64,000 bases of DNA, from the NCBI RefSeq assembly GCF_021379005.1, contig NZ_CP075171.1:2666001-2730000 (forward strand). Reading direction: 5' to 3'. Numbering within the stretch: position 1 is the stretch's first letter; each line of letters opens with the position of its first letter. Both the position numbers and the translations under genes were made by a program. Positions 18,062 to 28,760 of the stretch are shown here, piece after piece. The notes beneath the pieces were generated by a model. It was given only the letters and a program-made list of their open reading frames with translations. It did not search any database and was not told the DNA's origin. This stretch comes from Leptodesmis sichuanensis A121. GTDB taxonomy: Bacteria; Cyanobacteriota; Cyanobacteriia; Leptolyngbyales; Leptolyngbyaceae.

Positions 18062-18392
18062 AACCATCCATCCCTTTTTGTTATTAATGCTTAAATGTAA
18101 TGACACAAGAGGTTATGCCCATTGGATCGGTGCGTTACGCTAACGCTAACAGCACCCTACGGTTACAACCTTGTGTGTCAATACACTTAAAAGCTAGAGT
18201 TAGGTTTTTTTATTACCTCTAAGTAGTTATATAAAAGCTTTTTCAACAAACAACATCCACCAATAGGCATAGGCATATTCCGACCAGCATAAACCTTATG
18301 GATAAGTCTGCCGTTATCATGGAATTGGGGTAACAAAACGAACGCTTCGAGACTAAGCAGACTCAAGAATTATCAGGAGCTATCAACTAGGA
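18062..18392. other. Divergent intergenic region with palindromic repeat
   Basis: 331 bases between two response-regulator genes. At 18129-18157 lies a hairpin repeat (GGTGCGTTACGC / GCTAACAGCACC), related to the repeat at 53296-53365 and typical of dispersed repeats in cyanobacteria. The rest is AT-rich promoter-like DNA. Confidence 0.5.
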
Positions 18393-18827
18393 ATGCCAGC
18401 CGACCGACCAGTCAATATTCTCTTAGTAGAAGATGATGAAGTAGACATCATGAATGTGAAGCGAGCGCTTCGCAAAAATAATCTTACGAATTCGCTTTAT
18501 GTTGCTGCAAATGGCCTGGAAGCACTCTCTATGTTAGGCAAGAATGAGACTCAATTGTCTATCATTCCTGCAGAGCGGCGGTTGATTTTGCTGGATTTAA
18601 ATATGCCTAAGATGGGAGGAATCGAGTTTTTGCAGGAGTTACGGGCTGATCCGGCCTTGCGCTCCATTCCCGTTGTTGTATTAACGACCTCCGATCGGGA
18701 TCAAGACCGGACAGAAGCCTATCACCTGAATGTGGCTGGTTATCTGCTGAAACCCGTTACCTTCAATGCGTTTGCCGAGTTAATAGCCACGTTGAACCAT
18801 TACTGGGCGTTGTGTGAGATGCCATAG
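18393..18827 (+). CDS. Single-domain response regulator (Rcp1-like)
   Basis: 144 residues and only a receiver domain. Acidic residues Glu13-Asp14-Asp15 open the fold (LLVEDDEVD), the phospho-acceptor is Asp68 (LILLDLNMPKM), a Thr-Ser pair lies in VVLTTSDRD and the switch Lys is in GYLLKPVTF. The layout matches the Rcp1 subfamily, the partners of phytochrome-type histidine kinases such as Cph1, but no phytochrome gene is present here. With no output domain, it would signal by protein contact. Its end lies 160 bp from the gshA start on the same strand. Confidence 0.9.
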   Translation: MPADRPVNILLVEDDEVDIMNVKRALRKNNLTNSLYVAANGLEALSMLGKNETQLSIIPAERRLILLDLNMPKMGGIEFLQELRADPALRSIPVVVLTTSDRDQDRTEAYHLNVAGYLLKPVTFNAFAELIATLNHYWALCEMP

Positions 18828-18987
18828 AAGAAGGTGAAGGAGTGGAGATGTAAAGATATAGAGGAATAGGCAAGATAAAGTCCTTCCGATCCCCCATATT
18901 GAGAAAACAACATTTTGATAGACCTTGACGTTTCCCTTTTCCCCCATACTGGAAAAGAACAGCCGCTATCTTCAGGGAGGAAAAGCC

Positions 18988-20124
18988 GTGCTATCCAAAG
19001 GGTTTGAAGTTGAGATCTATACCTGCACCCCTGAGGGCAATGTTGTTGGACTGTCAGACAAAATTGTGGCGGCATTAGATGGGTTTGTACGCGAACCCGA
19101 TAGCCGCAATGTGGAGTACACAACGCCCCCCTGCTATCGGTATGAACGATTATTATGCGATCTGCTACAGCCCCGCTATCGTCTGCGCCAGTATTTGCAA
19201 GAATTGGGTGGCTATACGCTCAGTCCCGGCAGCACGATCGCCCTGGGAGATGCCCATCAGTTTTACCGCTCCGATCCTGGTAATCCTTACCACACCTATA
19301 TTGAGCAAACCTATGGCACCGAGGTTGTCACGGCCAGCATTCACATTAACGTGGGTATCAGCAACCCGGCGGTATTAATGCAAGCCTGTCGTCTGGTGCG
19401 AGTGGAAGCTCCGTTATATCTGGCGCTGAGTGCCGCTTCCCCATTTTTAGCGGAACAGGTGACGGGATCCCATTCCACCCGCTGGAGTATGTTCCCCAAA
19501 ACGCCTCAGTATGTGCCCCTGTTTGACAGTCACGCCCATTTTATTCGCTGGACAGAGGAACAATTGGCGTTAGGCACAATGCAAAATGTTCGTCATCTGT
19601 GGTCGTCGGTGCGGCCCAACGGCGATCGTCGTCCCTATAGTCTGAACCGCCTGGAACTGCGAATCTGCGATTTAGTAGTCGATCCGGTAGCCCTGTTGGC
19701 CATTACTGCACTGCTAGAGGCTCGCCTCTTACAAATGATGGCGTTGCCATCCCTGGATCCGTTGACCCTGAGTGAATTGTCCAGTGAGGAACTGGTGGCC
19801 CTGACGGATGCCAACGAAACCGCTGCGGCAAAACAAAGCCTGGATGCGGAATTGCGCCACTGGAAAGATGGCAGTCCAATCCTGGCCAGAGACTGGATTG
19901 AACAGCTTTATCAGGAAGTCTGGCCGATCGCCAAGCAACAGGGCTTTAGCTGCTTCTTACCTCCTGTGAAGAAAATATTGCGGGATGGTAACGAAGCCCA
20001 ACGGTGGCTAAAGTCCTACAACCAGGGCATGACCATCCGACAAATTATGCAGCAGGGGATTCAAGATACCCTGGCTCTGGAAGTAGCTCTCCAGGATGCG
20101 ATCTGCCAGCCGCTCGTTGCTTAA
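18988..20124 (+). CDS. gshA: Glutamate-cysteine ligase, cyanobacterial type
   Basis: 378 residues. The protein begins LSKGFEVEIYTCTPEGNVVG and has the family blocks NVEYTTPPCYRYERLLCD, ASIHINVGISNP and SVRPNGDRRPYSLNRLELRI. These match the cyanobacterial glutamate-cysteine ligase group, distantly related to the GCS2 type. It makes gamma-glutamylcysteine, the first step of glutathione synthesis. The start is GTG 18988, directly after a strong AGGGAGG at 18974-18980; the earlier TTG at 18925 adds 21 unrelated residues. Glutathione is also needed by the hydroquinone reductase at 13110-14075. The next gene is groL with its own CIRCE-marked promoter. Confidence 0.92.
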   Translation: MLSKGFEVEIYTCTPEGNVVGLSDKIVAALDGFVREPDSRNVEYTTPPCYRYERLLCDLLQPRYRLRQYLQELGGYTLSPGSTIALGDAHQFYRSDPGNPYHTYIEQTYGTEVVTASIHINVGISNPAVLMQACRLVRVEAPLYLALSAASPFLAEQVTGSHSTRWSMFPKTPQYVPLFDSHAHFIRWTEEQLALGTMQNVRHLWSSVRPNGDRRPYSLNRLELRICDLVVDPVALLAITALLEARLLQMMALPSLDPLTLSELSSEELVALTDANETAAAKQSLDAELRHWKDGSPILARDWIEQLYQEVWPIAKQQGFSCFLPPVKKILRDGNEAQRWLKSYNQGMTIRQIMQQGIQDTLALEVALQDAICQPLVA

Positions 20125-20155
20125 GGAATGGATGGCCCTTGGTCAAGGAAATTTT

Positions 20156-20182
20156 TTAGCACTCCCAGTCTTTGAGTGCTAA
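20156..20182 (+). promoter_or_regulatory. CIRCE operator (HrcA site)
   Basis: TTAGCACTC-N9-GAGTGCTAA, an exact CIRCE inverted repeat, 30 bp upstream of the groL start. HrcA repressor binding here would make the gene heat-inducible. Confidence 0.95.
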
Positions 20183-20209
20183 ATTCAATGTGGACATCTG
20201 TGCGTGTAG

Positions 20210-21877
<1,668 letters not shown>

Positions 21878-21888
21878 GCCCAATCCCC

Positions 21889-21916
21889 GTAGGGGCGATC
21901 AGCCGATCGCCCCTAC
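21889..21916. terminator. Hairpin between convergent groL and mnmD
   Basis: GTAGGGGCGATC / GATCGCCCCTAC, a perfect 12-bp stem with loop AGCC, between two convergent stop codons. It lacks a T-run, so it may be a bidirectional stop or an RNA-stabilising stem. Related sequences are common intergenic repeats in cyanobacteria. Confidence 0.6.
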
Positions 21917-21922
21917 CGCCCA

Positions 21923-22807
21923 TCAATGGATATGCCAGCGCCGTCGCCAGCTAGAGGTAGATTCCCGATCGGACTGCTGTTGCTCCTGGTGGTGGCGTTG
22001 GTGAATGACTTCTGCACTATCTCTTAAGGTTGGGTCACGATAGGGGATCGCGGCCCGAGTGTTTAAATGTTCCTGTTCCATCGGAGACAGAGGATGTAAG
22101 CCAGTCGCCGCAAAACTGCCGACTGTTCCCTGTGACCATTCGTGGGGAAGATGAACAGATCCCAGTGGAATGGTTCCAATCTGTAGTCCCGTGGCTAACA
22201 TGGCCGATCGCACCGCTGCCGATCGAGAATAAGTCGCCAATTTGCCTGTTGGTGCTAAACAGCGGCTGACTGACTGAAAAAACTCCACTGTCCAGAGGTG
22301 GGGACAGCGACGGGGCGAAAACGGATCGAAAAAAATGGCATCCGCTTGAAAATTCTGTTGACAGAGCGTTTGAATGGTCTGACGGGCATCTCCGATCAAC
22401 AACGTAGCAGTTAGGTACGCATCCTGATCGTGATGGTGCTGGGCAATTTCCTGCAATACCTTCTGGACTCGTGGCGACCAGATTTCAATTAAGGGAGGGG
22501 CGATCGCAGCCCGTGGCACCGTTTCATCTAACTCCAGCCCAACGACTGTAACCCGGCACGCTGGATTAACACTCCAAATCATTTCCAGGGCCGCGGCTGT
22601 GTTGTATCCCAATCCATAACATACATCCAGCAGGGAGAGACACTCCCCTTGTGCTCTGGCAGCCAGATCAGTGGCCTGAGCAAATTTTTGAAACGCTTCT
22701 TCTTTAGCCCCATAGCGACTGTGAAACGCTTCCCCAAATTCCTCAGAGAAAAAGGTAAAGGAACCATCGTCGGTCAATTGAGGAACCCAACTTTTTGCAT
22801 CAACCAT
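21923..22807 (-). CDS. MnmD-like tRNA wobble-uridine methyltransferase
   Basis: 294 residues. It corresponds to the methyltransferase half of bifunctional MnmC, without the FAD-dependent oxidase half. SAM-binding motif I is LLDVCYGLGYNTAAALE, motif II is VVGLELDE and the catalytic region is ADAIFFDPFSPRRCPHLW. The family methylates 5-aminomethyl-2-thiouridine at tRNA position 34. The Gln/His-rich C-terminal tail (residues about 250-294) is poorly conserved. It is transcribed alone, downstream of a MITE-like element at 22940-23138. Confidence 0.88.
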   Translation of the reverse strand: MVDAKSWVPQLTDDGSFTFFSEEFGEAFHSRYGAKEEAFQKFAQATDLAARAQGECLSLLDVCYGLGYNTAAALEMIWSVNPACRVTVVGLELDETVPRAAIAPPLIEIWSPRVQKVLQEIAQHHHDQDAYLTATLLIGDARQTIQTLCQQNFQADAIFFDPFSPRRCPHLWTVEFFQSVSRCLAPTGKLATYSRSAAVRSAMLATGLQIGTIPLGSVHLPHEWSQGTVGSFAATGLHPLSPMEQEHLNTRAAIPYRDPTLRDSAEVIHQRHHQEQQQSDRESTSSWRRRWHIH

Positions 22808-22939
22808 TCAAGGACTATCCAGTTCATTCACTAATGCCATCGTTTTGGCTAACAGGTTTTCAATGTTCAGCCTATTGACCATACTGTCTGAAACTTATTC
22901 AGAAGATTGCTGATCCCAAATTTAAAGTGTGATTCCGGC

Positions 22940-23138
22940 CTGGTTGACTGACCAATCTCCTGAACACCCGTTGCTCACCAGGAAATCAATTTCCTGGCTC
23001 ATCGCCAAAGTCATCTAAAGATGACTGGACAAGCGTTTCAGTCCATTTGCATGGACTTGCGCTGTTAGCCCAAAATTCATTTTAGGGCGGGTTGACAACA
23101 GAGATATGAGCCTTTCAGAACTTTTGTCAGTCAATCAG
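22940..23138. mobile_element. MITE-like structured element, copy 1 (199 bp)
   Basis: Non-coding element with terminal inverted repeats CTGGTTGACTGACCAA and, in reverse, CTGATTGACTGACAAA. A 9-bp target duplication GATTCCGGC lies at 22931-22939 and 23139-23147. Inside is a chain of short hairpins: CCAGGAAAT/ATTTCCTGG, GTCATCT/AGATGAC, GTCCAT/ATGGAC and GCCCAAAA/TTTTAGGGC. A second copy lies at 46104-46303. No transposase is encoded, so it would be moved by an unlinked one. Target duplication and inverted repeats are directly visible. Confidence 0.8.
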
Positions 23139-23238
23139 GATTCCGGCAGTCGGCCAACGATTTATACCTTTTGCCAGAGGAGAATTGCCAAATGTTGTAC
23201 TCCTATGATTTGCGGGAATTACTTCCTGAGAAATCAAC

Positions 23239-23823
23239 TCAAGCTTGACGGCCACTTTCGCCTTTGACAACGGCAGATGTGATCAGATGAGCGACTCGTA
23301 ACGCTTCGGGAACATTGCCACAGTCAGTCAATCGTCTTAATGCTTTGGCGACGATTTCCGGCTGGCCCCCACACACCTGAAAGTAAAACGGAGGATCTTT
23401 GTAAATCAACCCTGCCTCCTGGATTAAAGCCAATCGCTGCTCCGGATTGGGGAGACGACGAATCGCATATTCCACGGCTTGCATATTGGGGTATCTGCGC
23501 ATCACGGTGACACAGGGGCGCTGCAGTTTTTTCGCCAACAATGGCAAATTTACAATATTAAACCCGGCCAGAGAGATGCCATCCAATAGCACCAGATGGA
23601 GTTGTGCCAAAAATTTGCTGGGCAACAATAAATTACAAAGGACTTCTGTGGCATCCCAACCATCGGGAGTTACCTGGCCCCAGACCATGCCTTCAAATCG
23701 GGTTCCGGCACAGACCACGCCAGCCACGGGTACTGGCTGAGTGGCACAACGGATAAAGGGCGCATCATCAAAACCAATGACCCGAATGGTGCGGTTCTGC
23801 TCCAGCAGGGTTTCTAGATCCAT
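23239..23823 (-). CDS. DUF99 family protein
   Basis: 194 residues starting MDLETLLEQNRTIRVIGFDDAPF. The order of an early GFDDAPF, then VPVAGVVCAGTRFEG and QLHLVLLDGISLAGFNIV matches DUF99, which is thought to share the endonuclease V/RNase H-like fold; no activity is established. The ATG at 23823 is four bases after the stop of the upstream gene, so the two are probably translationally coupled. An earlier start at 23847 would overlap that gene. Downstream is the MITE-like element. Confidence 0.75.
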   Translation of the reverse strand: MDLETLLEQNRTIRVIGFDDAPFIRCATQPVPVAGVVCAGTRFEGMVWGQVTPDGWDATEVLCNLLLPSKFLAQLHLVLLDGISLAGFNIVNLPLLAKKLQRPCVTVMRRYPNMQAVEYAIRRLPNPEQRLALIQEAGLIYKDPPFYFQVCGGQPEIVAKALRRLTDCGNVPEALRVAHLITSAVVKGESGRQA

Positions 23824-23827
23824 CCAC

Positions 23828-24346
23828 TCAAGCAGGCAGATTGGCAAAGATTTGATTCACCAGTTGTTTGGTTTTGTCATCTAGCTGATGCCAGTCTACG
23901 TCCCCGGTTTCGTCAAACAGGCTGGGATCAATGACCACACTACCACCGATCGCCGCGTCAACGGCATGAGACGTACCACTGACAGAATCATAGTCCTGAA
24001 AACAAATGCGATAGCACAAATCCCACAGATCAACGCTGACCTGACGATCGCCTCTGGAAAGACGTAATTGATAGCCCGGAAAAGGCGTGGGAAGTTGGGC
24101 CAGCGATTGGGTAATGGCATCTACTTCTGCCGGAGACGCGGTTTCTAGTTGCGATCGCAAGCTGGCCACCAGCATCTTGTCGGTTTCACTGGTTCCCTCC
24201 GGCCACATCTGAACATCTTCATAGTCCCCTCGCCAATCGGACTGTTCCAGTTGCTGCGTGATGTTTGCGATCAGTCGGATAAATGCAGGCTGCATCAGTA
24301 CCTCTGCCTGCTGCCACACAATCCGATTGGGAATTTTGGGAGTCAT
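23828..24346 (-). CDS. Conserved hypothetical protein
   Basis: 172 residues, acidic, with no signal peptide or membrane span. It begins MTPKIPNRIVWQQAEVLMQP and has a central block RGDRQVSVDLWDLCYRICF. No domain was recognised. It lies directly upstream of the DUF99 gene with a 4-bp gap after its stop, so the pair forms an operon. The style suggests a cyanobacterial conserved protein of unknown function. Confidence 0.75.
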   Translation of the reverse strand: MTPKIPNRIVWQQAEVLMQPAFIRLIANITQQLEQSDWRGDYEDVQMWPEGTSETDKMLVASLRSQLETASPAEVDAITQSLAQLPTPFPGYQLRLSRGDRQVSVDLWDLCYRICFQDYDSVSGTSHAVDAAIGGSVVIDPSLFDETGDVDWHQLDDKTKQLVNQIFANLPA

Positions 24347-24943
24347 GATGGCCCTTCAAATTGGTGAGTGAACCCCTATCTGGACTCTAGACGATAGTGG
24401 TCAATCTATGGGTCACACTTCATGTCTCTTTACGTGGGGGTAATTGTAAGCGATCGCTCTGACAATTTGTTACAAAAACTTTACTTTTGGTAAGCGATCG
24501 AATGTCCGTCATCCTGGTAGTTTGCTTATCCAAGCCTTTTACAATAAGGGATTCTAGCGAGGTATAGAAGCTTGTCTAGGAAACTGAGAAAAATATTCTT
24601 ATAAAAAATATTGTCAGAAGCCCTAAAAAGTTTACACATCTTAATTAAGTTGGGTAACATGGTCGTTAGGTAAATGTTCACATGAGCTTTCACCTGACGT
24701 TGGCTTAGTCTGTCAAGGAAACCTTCGGGGTTTATGAAATGCCGCTGTCACTCTCCAATTACCAAACAGAGCGCCTCAGTGACTACCCCAGCTAGTTCAG
24801 TGATTCATCGCAAGCGCGTCTGGTTCGTTCCAGTCCTCCACTTGGGATAGGGTTCCTTAACGGATTAAGCGTTGGTTGCTTTTGGTTGTGAGCCAGCATC
24901 CTCAACGCCAATATCCTCCACGACCCTTGTGTAACTTCTTAAA
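24347..24943. other. Long ndhD upstream region
   Basis: 597 bases with no recognisable gene between a minus-strand hypothetical and ndhD. The left half is AT-rich and promoter-like. The last 250 bases are of normal composition and could be a long 5' leader of ndhD. A 21-codon frame at about 24502 has no ribosome site and is not called. Confidence 0.4.
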
Positions 24944-26551
24944 ATGAGTACGCATTTCCCCTGGTTAACGACCATCACTCTGCTGCCTCTGGTAGCTTCT
25001 CTCCTGATTCCGGTACTCCCCGACAAGTACGGAAAAACAATTCGCTACTATGCGCTCTCCGTTGGTTTGATTGATTTCGCCCTGATTATCTATGCATTCT
25101 GGCAGGGCTATGATTTCACAAATTCTGGATTTCAGTTATCCGAATCTTACGCCTGGGTGCCTCAACTGGGCCTGAATTGGTCTCTGGCCGTGGATGGTAT
25201 TTCCATGCCTCTGGTTGTGCTGGCCGGCTTGGTAACGACCCTCTCCATGATGGCGGCCTGGAATGTGAAGCAGAAACCCCGCCTCTTCTACTTTCTGATG
25301 CTGGCCATGTACAGCGCTCAGATTGGGGTTTTTTGCGCCCAAGATATGCTCCTCTTCTTCCTGATGTGGGAGTTGGAGTTAATTCCGGTCTATGTGCTGA
25401 TCTCCATTTGGGGCGGACAGAAACGCCTGTATGCAGCCACCAAGTTTATTCTTTATACGGCAGTTGGTTCAATTTTCATCCTGGTGGCGGGTCTGGCGAT
25501 GGCCTTCTACGGCGGCAACGTCACCTTTGATATGCAGCAGTTGGGCTTAAAGGATTACTCTCTACCCTTCGAGTTACTGATCTATGCGGCCTTGCTGATT
25601 GCCTATGGCGTGAAGCTGCCGATGTTTCCCCTCCATACCTGGTTGCCCGATGCTCACGGTGAAGCCTCTGCGCCAGTCTCCATGATTCTGGCCGGGGTGC
25701 TGCTGAAGCTGGGGGGGTATGCGCTGATTCGCATGAATGTGGAGATGCTGCCCCATGCCCATGTTTACTTTGCTCCCGTGCTGGTAATTCTCGGAATTGT
25801 CAATATCATCTACGGGGCACTGGTTTCCTTCGCACAACAGAACCTGAAGCGGCGGTTGGCTTATTCTTCTATTTCCCACATGGGCTTTGTCCTGCTGGGG
25901 ATTGCCTCTTACACCGAAGTGGGCTTGAGTGGAGCCGTGCTGCAAATGCTTTCCCACGGCCTGATTGCGGCTGCACTCTTCTACCTGGCGGGTGTCACCT
26001 ACGATCGCACTCACACCTTGATGATGGACAAGATGGGTGGCTTGGCAAAAACCATGCCTACCGTATTTGCCCTGTTCACGATCGGTTCAATGGCCTCCCT
26101 TGCCCTCCCCGGCATGAGTGGCTTTGCCAGTGAACTGATGGTGTTCCTGGGCATGGCTTCCAGTGATTCCTATACCTCCACCTTCAAAGTGGTTGTCGTG
26201 CTGCTGTCTGCCGTGGGCGTAATTCTCACTCCCATTTACCTGCTCTCTATGCTGCGGGAAGTGTTCTACGGTCAGGAAAATCCAGAGTTGGCCGCCAGTG
26301 GCAATCTCTGGGATGCCAAGCCACGCGAGGTTTTCATTACCGCCTGTCTGCTGGTGCCTGTGATTGCGATCGGGGTGTATCCCAAACTGCTGACTCAAAC
26401 GTATGATGTCAAGACGGTGGAAGTGGCTAGTAACGCTCGTAACGCGGTTTCCACGATCGCTCAACAACCCATCCAACTGTTTTCCCAACTCTCGGCGGCT
26501 CCTCAGCTTCCCAGACCCGTTGCGACTGAAGTTCTGGGAATTGTGAAGTAG
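24944..26551 (+). CDS. ndhD: NAD(P)H-quinone oxidoreductase chain 4 (NdhD)
   Basis: 535 residues with about 14 membrane helices. It is the NuoM/NdhD antiporter-like subunit: the conserved Glu in [13 protein letters not shown], the broken-helix Lys region in [22 protein letters not shown] and [13 protein letters not shown] are all present. It is part of thylakoid NDH-1, which drives respiration and cyclic electron flow around photosystem I. Paralogues NdhD1-D4 define complex types; length and the normal key residues suggest an NDH-1L-type D1/D2 rather than a CO2-uptake D3/D4, but this needs a tree. It is alone, without ndhF. Confidence 0.95.
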   Translation: MSTHFPWLTTITLLPLVASLLIPVLPDKYGKTIRYYALSVGLIDFALIIYAFWQGYDFTNSGFQLSESYAWVPQLGLNWSLAVDGISMPLVVLAGLVTTLSMMAAWNVKQKPRLFYFLMLAMYSAQIGVFCAQDMLLFFLMWELELIPVYVLISIWGGQKRLYAATKFILYTAVGSIFILVAGLAMAFYGGNVTFDMQQLGLKDYSLPFELLIYAALLIAYGVKLPMFPLHTWLPDAHGEASAPVSMILAGVLLKLGGYALIRMNVEMLPHAHVYFAPVLVILGIVNIIYGALVSFAQQNLKRRLAYSSISHMGFVLLGIASYTEVGLSGAVLQMLSHGLIAAALFYLAGVTYDRTHTLMMDKMGGLAKTMPTVFALFTIGSMASLALPGMSGFASELMVFLGMASSDSYTSTFKVVVVLLSAVGVILTPIYLLSMLREVFYGQENPELAASGNLWDAKPREVFITACLLVPVIAIGVYPKLLTQTYDVKTVEVASNARNAVSTIAQQPIQLFSQLSAAPQLPRPVATEVLGIVK

Positions 26552-26722
26552 CCTTCTCGTGCGATCGTTAACCGAATACCGCGCAACTCTGGGCATCCGA
26601 ATTGGGTGTCCAGATTCTTATTTTTTGAGAGTGATTTGGAATCTGACGATACTCCTTACCAGAGTAGAAACTTGCGATCGCTCCAGTATAGTGAAGGCTG
26701 GATGATAACTTGGAGTGTGAGC

Positions 26723-27622
26723 ATGAAAGTAGTTCTGTCTGCCGTAATTGCGCCGATCGCTGTAATGATGGTTCCCCTGGCAGTGCTGGCAGAGGTGAAA
26801 ACTCAGGTCGTAGAGTACAAGCATGGCAATACCGTGCTGGAAGGCTATCTGGCTTATGATGATGCGGTGCAGGGGAAACGTCCCGGTGTGCTGGTGGTGC
26901 ATGAGTGGACGGGGTTGGGCGATTACGTCAAGCGCCGGGCAGAACAGTTGGCGAAACTGGGCTATGTGGCGTTTGCCATTGATATGTATGGCAAAGGCAT
27001 TCGTCCCACCAATCCCAAAGACGCAGCAGCTCAGGCCACCATTTACCGTTCCAATCGTCGCCTGATGCGCGATCGGGCGAACGCTGGGCTGGCCGTATTG
27101 CAACAAAATTCATTAACAGACCCGAATCGAATTGCGGCGATCTGCTACTGCTTTGGCGGCGGCACTGTTCTAGAACTGGCTCGCAGTGGTGCTCCGGTGG
27201 TTGGGGTCGTCAGCTTTCATGGCAACCTGGATACTCCCAATCCTGCGGATGCCCGGAATATCAAGGGAAAAGTTCTGGTGTTGCATGGAGCCAGCAATCC
27301 CTATGTTCCTCCTGCTCAGGTACAGGCCTTTGAAAAAGAAATGACGGATGCGGGAGTGGACTGGCAACTGATTTCCTATGGGGGGGTGGTGCATAGCTTC
27401 ACCAATCCGGACGCAGGCAACGACAAGTCCAAAGGGGCAGCCTATGATGCAGCGGCAGATAAGCGATCGTTCGCCGCCATGCGACAGTTTTTTGCGGAGA
27501 TTTTTGGCCGATCGCCCCGGCCTCAAATCCGCACCTCTGATGGGTCAGTCCATTATCAAGGAGGTCGAAGACGGGTAGTACTTAAAAAAGTAGCGTCTAC
27601 AAAGTTGCCAATACAAAAGTGA
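26723..27622 (+). CDS. Secreted dienelactone hydrolase family protein
   Basis: 299 residues. The ATG at 26723 is preceded by GGAG and opens a clear signal peptide (MKVVLSAVIAPIAVMMVPLA, cut after LAVLA). The alpha/beta hydrolase has LVVHEWTGLGDYVKRRAE, the nucleophile elbow AICYCFGGG (Cys143) and the catalytic His224 in VVHSFTNPDAG, as in dienelactone hydrolases with a Cys-Asp-His triad. The substrate of the exported form is unknown. An upstream in-frame start at 26606 would place 39 unlikely residues before the signal peptide. The C-terminal 30 residues are basic and extra to the domain. Confidence 0.85.
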   Translation: MKVVLSAVIAPIAVMMVPLAVLAEVKTQVVEYKHGNTVLEGYLAYDDAVQGKRPGVLVVHEWTGLGDYVKRRAEQLAKLGYVAFAIDMYGKGIRPTNPKDAAAQATIYRSNRRLMRDRANAGLAVLQQNSLTDPNRIAAICYCFGGGTVLELARSGAPVVGVVSFHGNLDTPNPADARNIKGKVLVLHGASNPYVPPAQVQAFEKEMTDAGVDWQLISYGGVVHSFTNPDAGNDKSKGAAYDAAADKRSFAAMRQFFAEIFGRSPRPQIRTSDGSVHYQGGRRRVVLKKVASTKLPIQK

Positions 27623-27682
27623 TGCGTTATGTGGCGCTAACCCATCCTCCATGAGAATTTTGGGGTGTTAAATTGTGGAGCT

Positions 27683-27871
27683 TTAATGGCCTCTGTTTTC
27701 AACTTTTTGTATGAGTTGTTCGGCCATTTCGATCGCCATTAAAATCAGTTCCTGTTCCTGCTGGCCTTTAGAGCGTTCATCACTGACGCTGGGATAGACG
27801 TGAGGATTGGCTAACAGCCCAGCTAAGAGTTGTGCAGCCAGTTGTTGCAGATCACTTTGAGTAGAGTCCAT
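27683..27871 (-). CDS. Small conserved hypothetical protein
   Basis: 62 residues starting MDSTQSDLQQLAAQLLAGLL with a helical, Gln/Glu-rich C-terminus (QEQELILMAIEMAEQLIQKV). It looks like a small helical cyanobacterial protein of unknown function. ATG 27871 has GGAG about 11 bases upstream. It follows a zinc-ribbon gene on the same strand by 17 bp, so cotranscription is likely. Confidence 0.6.
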   Translation of the reverse strand: MDSTQSDLQQLAAQLLAGLLANPHVYPSVSDERSKGQQEQELILMAIEMAEQLIQKVENRGH

Positions 27872-27888
27872 ACTGATCACTTCTCCAT

Positions 27889-28101
27889 TTACACACCAAC
27901 GAACGCAAACATAATAAACAGGGCAACCACAAACGTAGCCACTAAGAGTGTTATGGCATCTGTCTTAGTCTCTGAACTGGCTGATTCTGTTTTCAGTATT
28001 TTGTGCTTATACTGACAATTCAGACACTCCCATTCGCCATTTTCCTTGAGCACAAAGTCACGCTGTTTGCATTTAGGGCAGTCTGCAATGTCATGAGACA
28101 T
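27889..28101 (-). CDS. Small zinc-ribbon membrane protein
   Basis: 70 residues. The N-terminus has two Cys pairs, CPKC (residues about 8-11) and CLNC (about 27-30), a classic zinc ribbon. The C-terminus is one membrane helix (ITLLVATFVVALFIMFAFVGV). The start at 28101 is fixed by GGAGGG six bases upstream. Function unknown; the architecture suggests a membrane-tethered metal-binding or adaptor protein. Confidence 0.7.
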   Translation of the reverse strand: MSHDIADCPKCKQRDFVLKENGEWECLNCQYKHKILKTESASSETKTDAITLLVATFVVALFIMFAFVGV

Positions 28102-28186
28102 AATTAGCCCTCCCATGGAAATCCTTAAGCTGCCTTCTAGTTAAGAGATTAGGAAAAAATTTTGAGGAACCTGTGAGGACTCACCT

Positions 28187-28570
28187 TTAAACTAGGCCGC
28201 TGTCGGCCAACGGTTTGCAAAAAGACTCGACGCCAGTTTTGATCACAAAAATAGCGATCGGGGTAGCCAGTTTCATGGGTAGGCCAGTGGTGGTGGCGAT
28301 TGTCGTCAGCACGTCCCCCGTTAAGCCATCCTCTAACCCTTCTCGCAGTTCCGCCTGACACAAGGCATAGCGCCACCGTTTGGCCAGTCCGTCAATCCAG
28401 CGATCGCTGGTATCTGGCTCCTGCCCCACCTGAATTGCCAGAGTAATGGCTGCATCCTCTAGATCGCCTTCGCAGTCCTCCAGCACATCTAAAGCGGCTA
28501 ACGCATCCGGATAATCTGCCAGGTCAGCCCGGTATAGCTCAATATCTTCAGAGGTTACGGTAATGGACAT
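28187..28570 (-). CDS. Conserved hypothetical protein
   Basis: 127 residues, acidic N-terminal half (EDIELYRADLADYPDALAAL) and a more hydrophobic C-terminus (LPMKLATPIAIFVIKTGVES), with no clear signal peptide. No domain was recognised; it looks like a cyanobacterial conserved protein. It lies in a run of small minus-strand genes (27.7-29.6 kb) with palindromic repeats on both sides of the next gene. Confidence 0.65.
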   Translation of the reverse strand: MSITVTSEDIELYRADLADYPDALAALDVLEDCEGDLEDAAITLAIQVGQEPDTSDRWIDGLAKRWRYALCQAELREGLEDGLTGDVLTTIATTTGLPMKLATPIAIFVIKTGVESFCKPLADSGLV

Positions 28571-28614
28571 GGGAGGAAGTTAAGAATTAAGAATTGAGAG
28601 TTAAGAATTAGGAC

Positions 28615-28689
28615 TTAAACCTTGTCCAAGTCCAGAACCGGAGTTTTTCTCATTGGAAAACGACCGTTCTCTCGCTGGATTTGGTTTAA
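28615..28689 (-). repeat. Dispersed palindromic repeat, copy 1 of 5
   Basis: About 74 bp beginning TTAAACCTTGTCCAAGTCCAG and ending CTCGCTGGATTTGGTTTAA, so the ends are inverted repeats. The core carries AAAACGACCGTTCTC. Related copies lie at 29172-29246, 50759-50851, 54809-54882 and 61913-61986. This copy sits between two small genes. Confidence 0.8.
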
Positions 28690-28760
28690 CAGTGGTGGGT
28701 TATCTGGAAGTTGTTCCTATTCTTACTCATAATTCAAAACTCAAAACTGAGAACTTAGAC

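Noticed and set aside
23192-23248. 18-codon frame MLYSYDLRELLPEKSTQA behind a good AGAGGAGA ribosome site
   Set aside because: Too short to support alone and overlaps the DUF99 stop. The YSYDLR start recalls IS630 N-termini, so it may be a transposase scrap, but the evidence is too thin.
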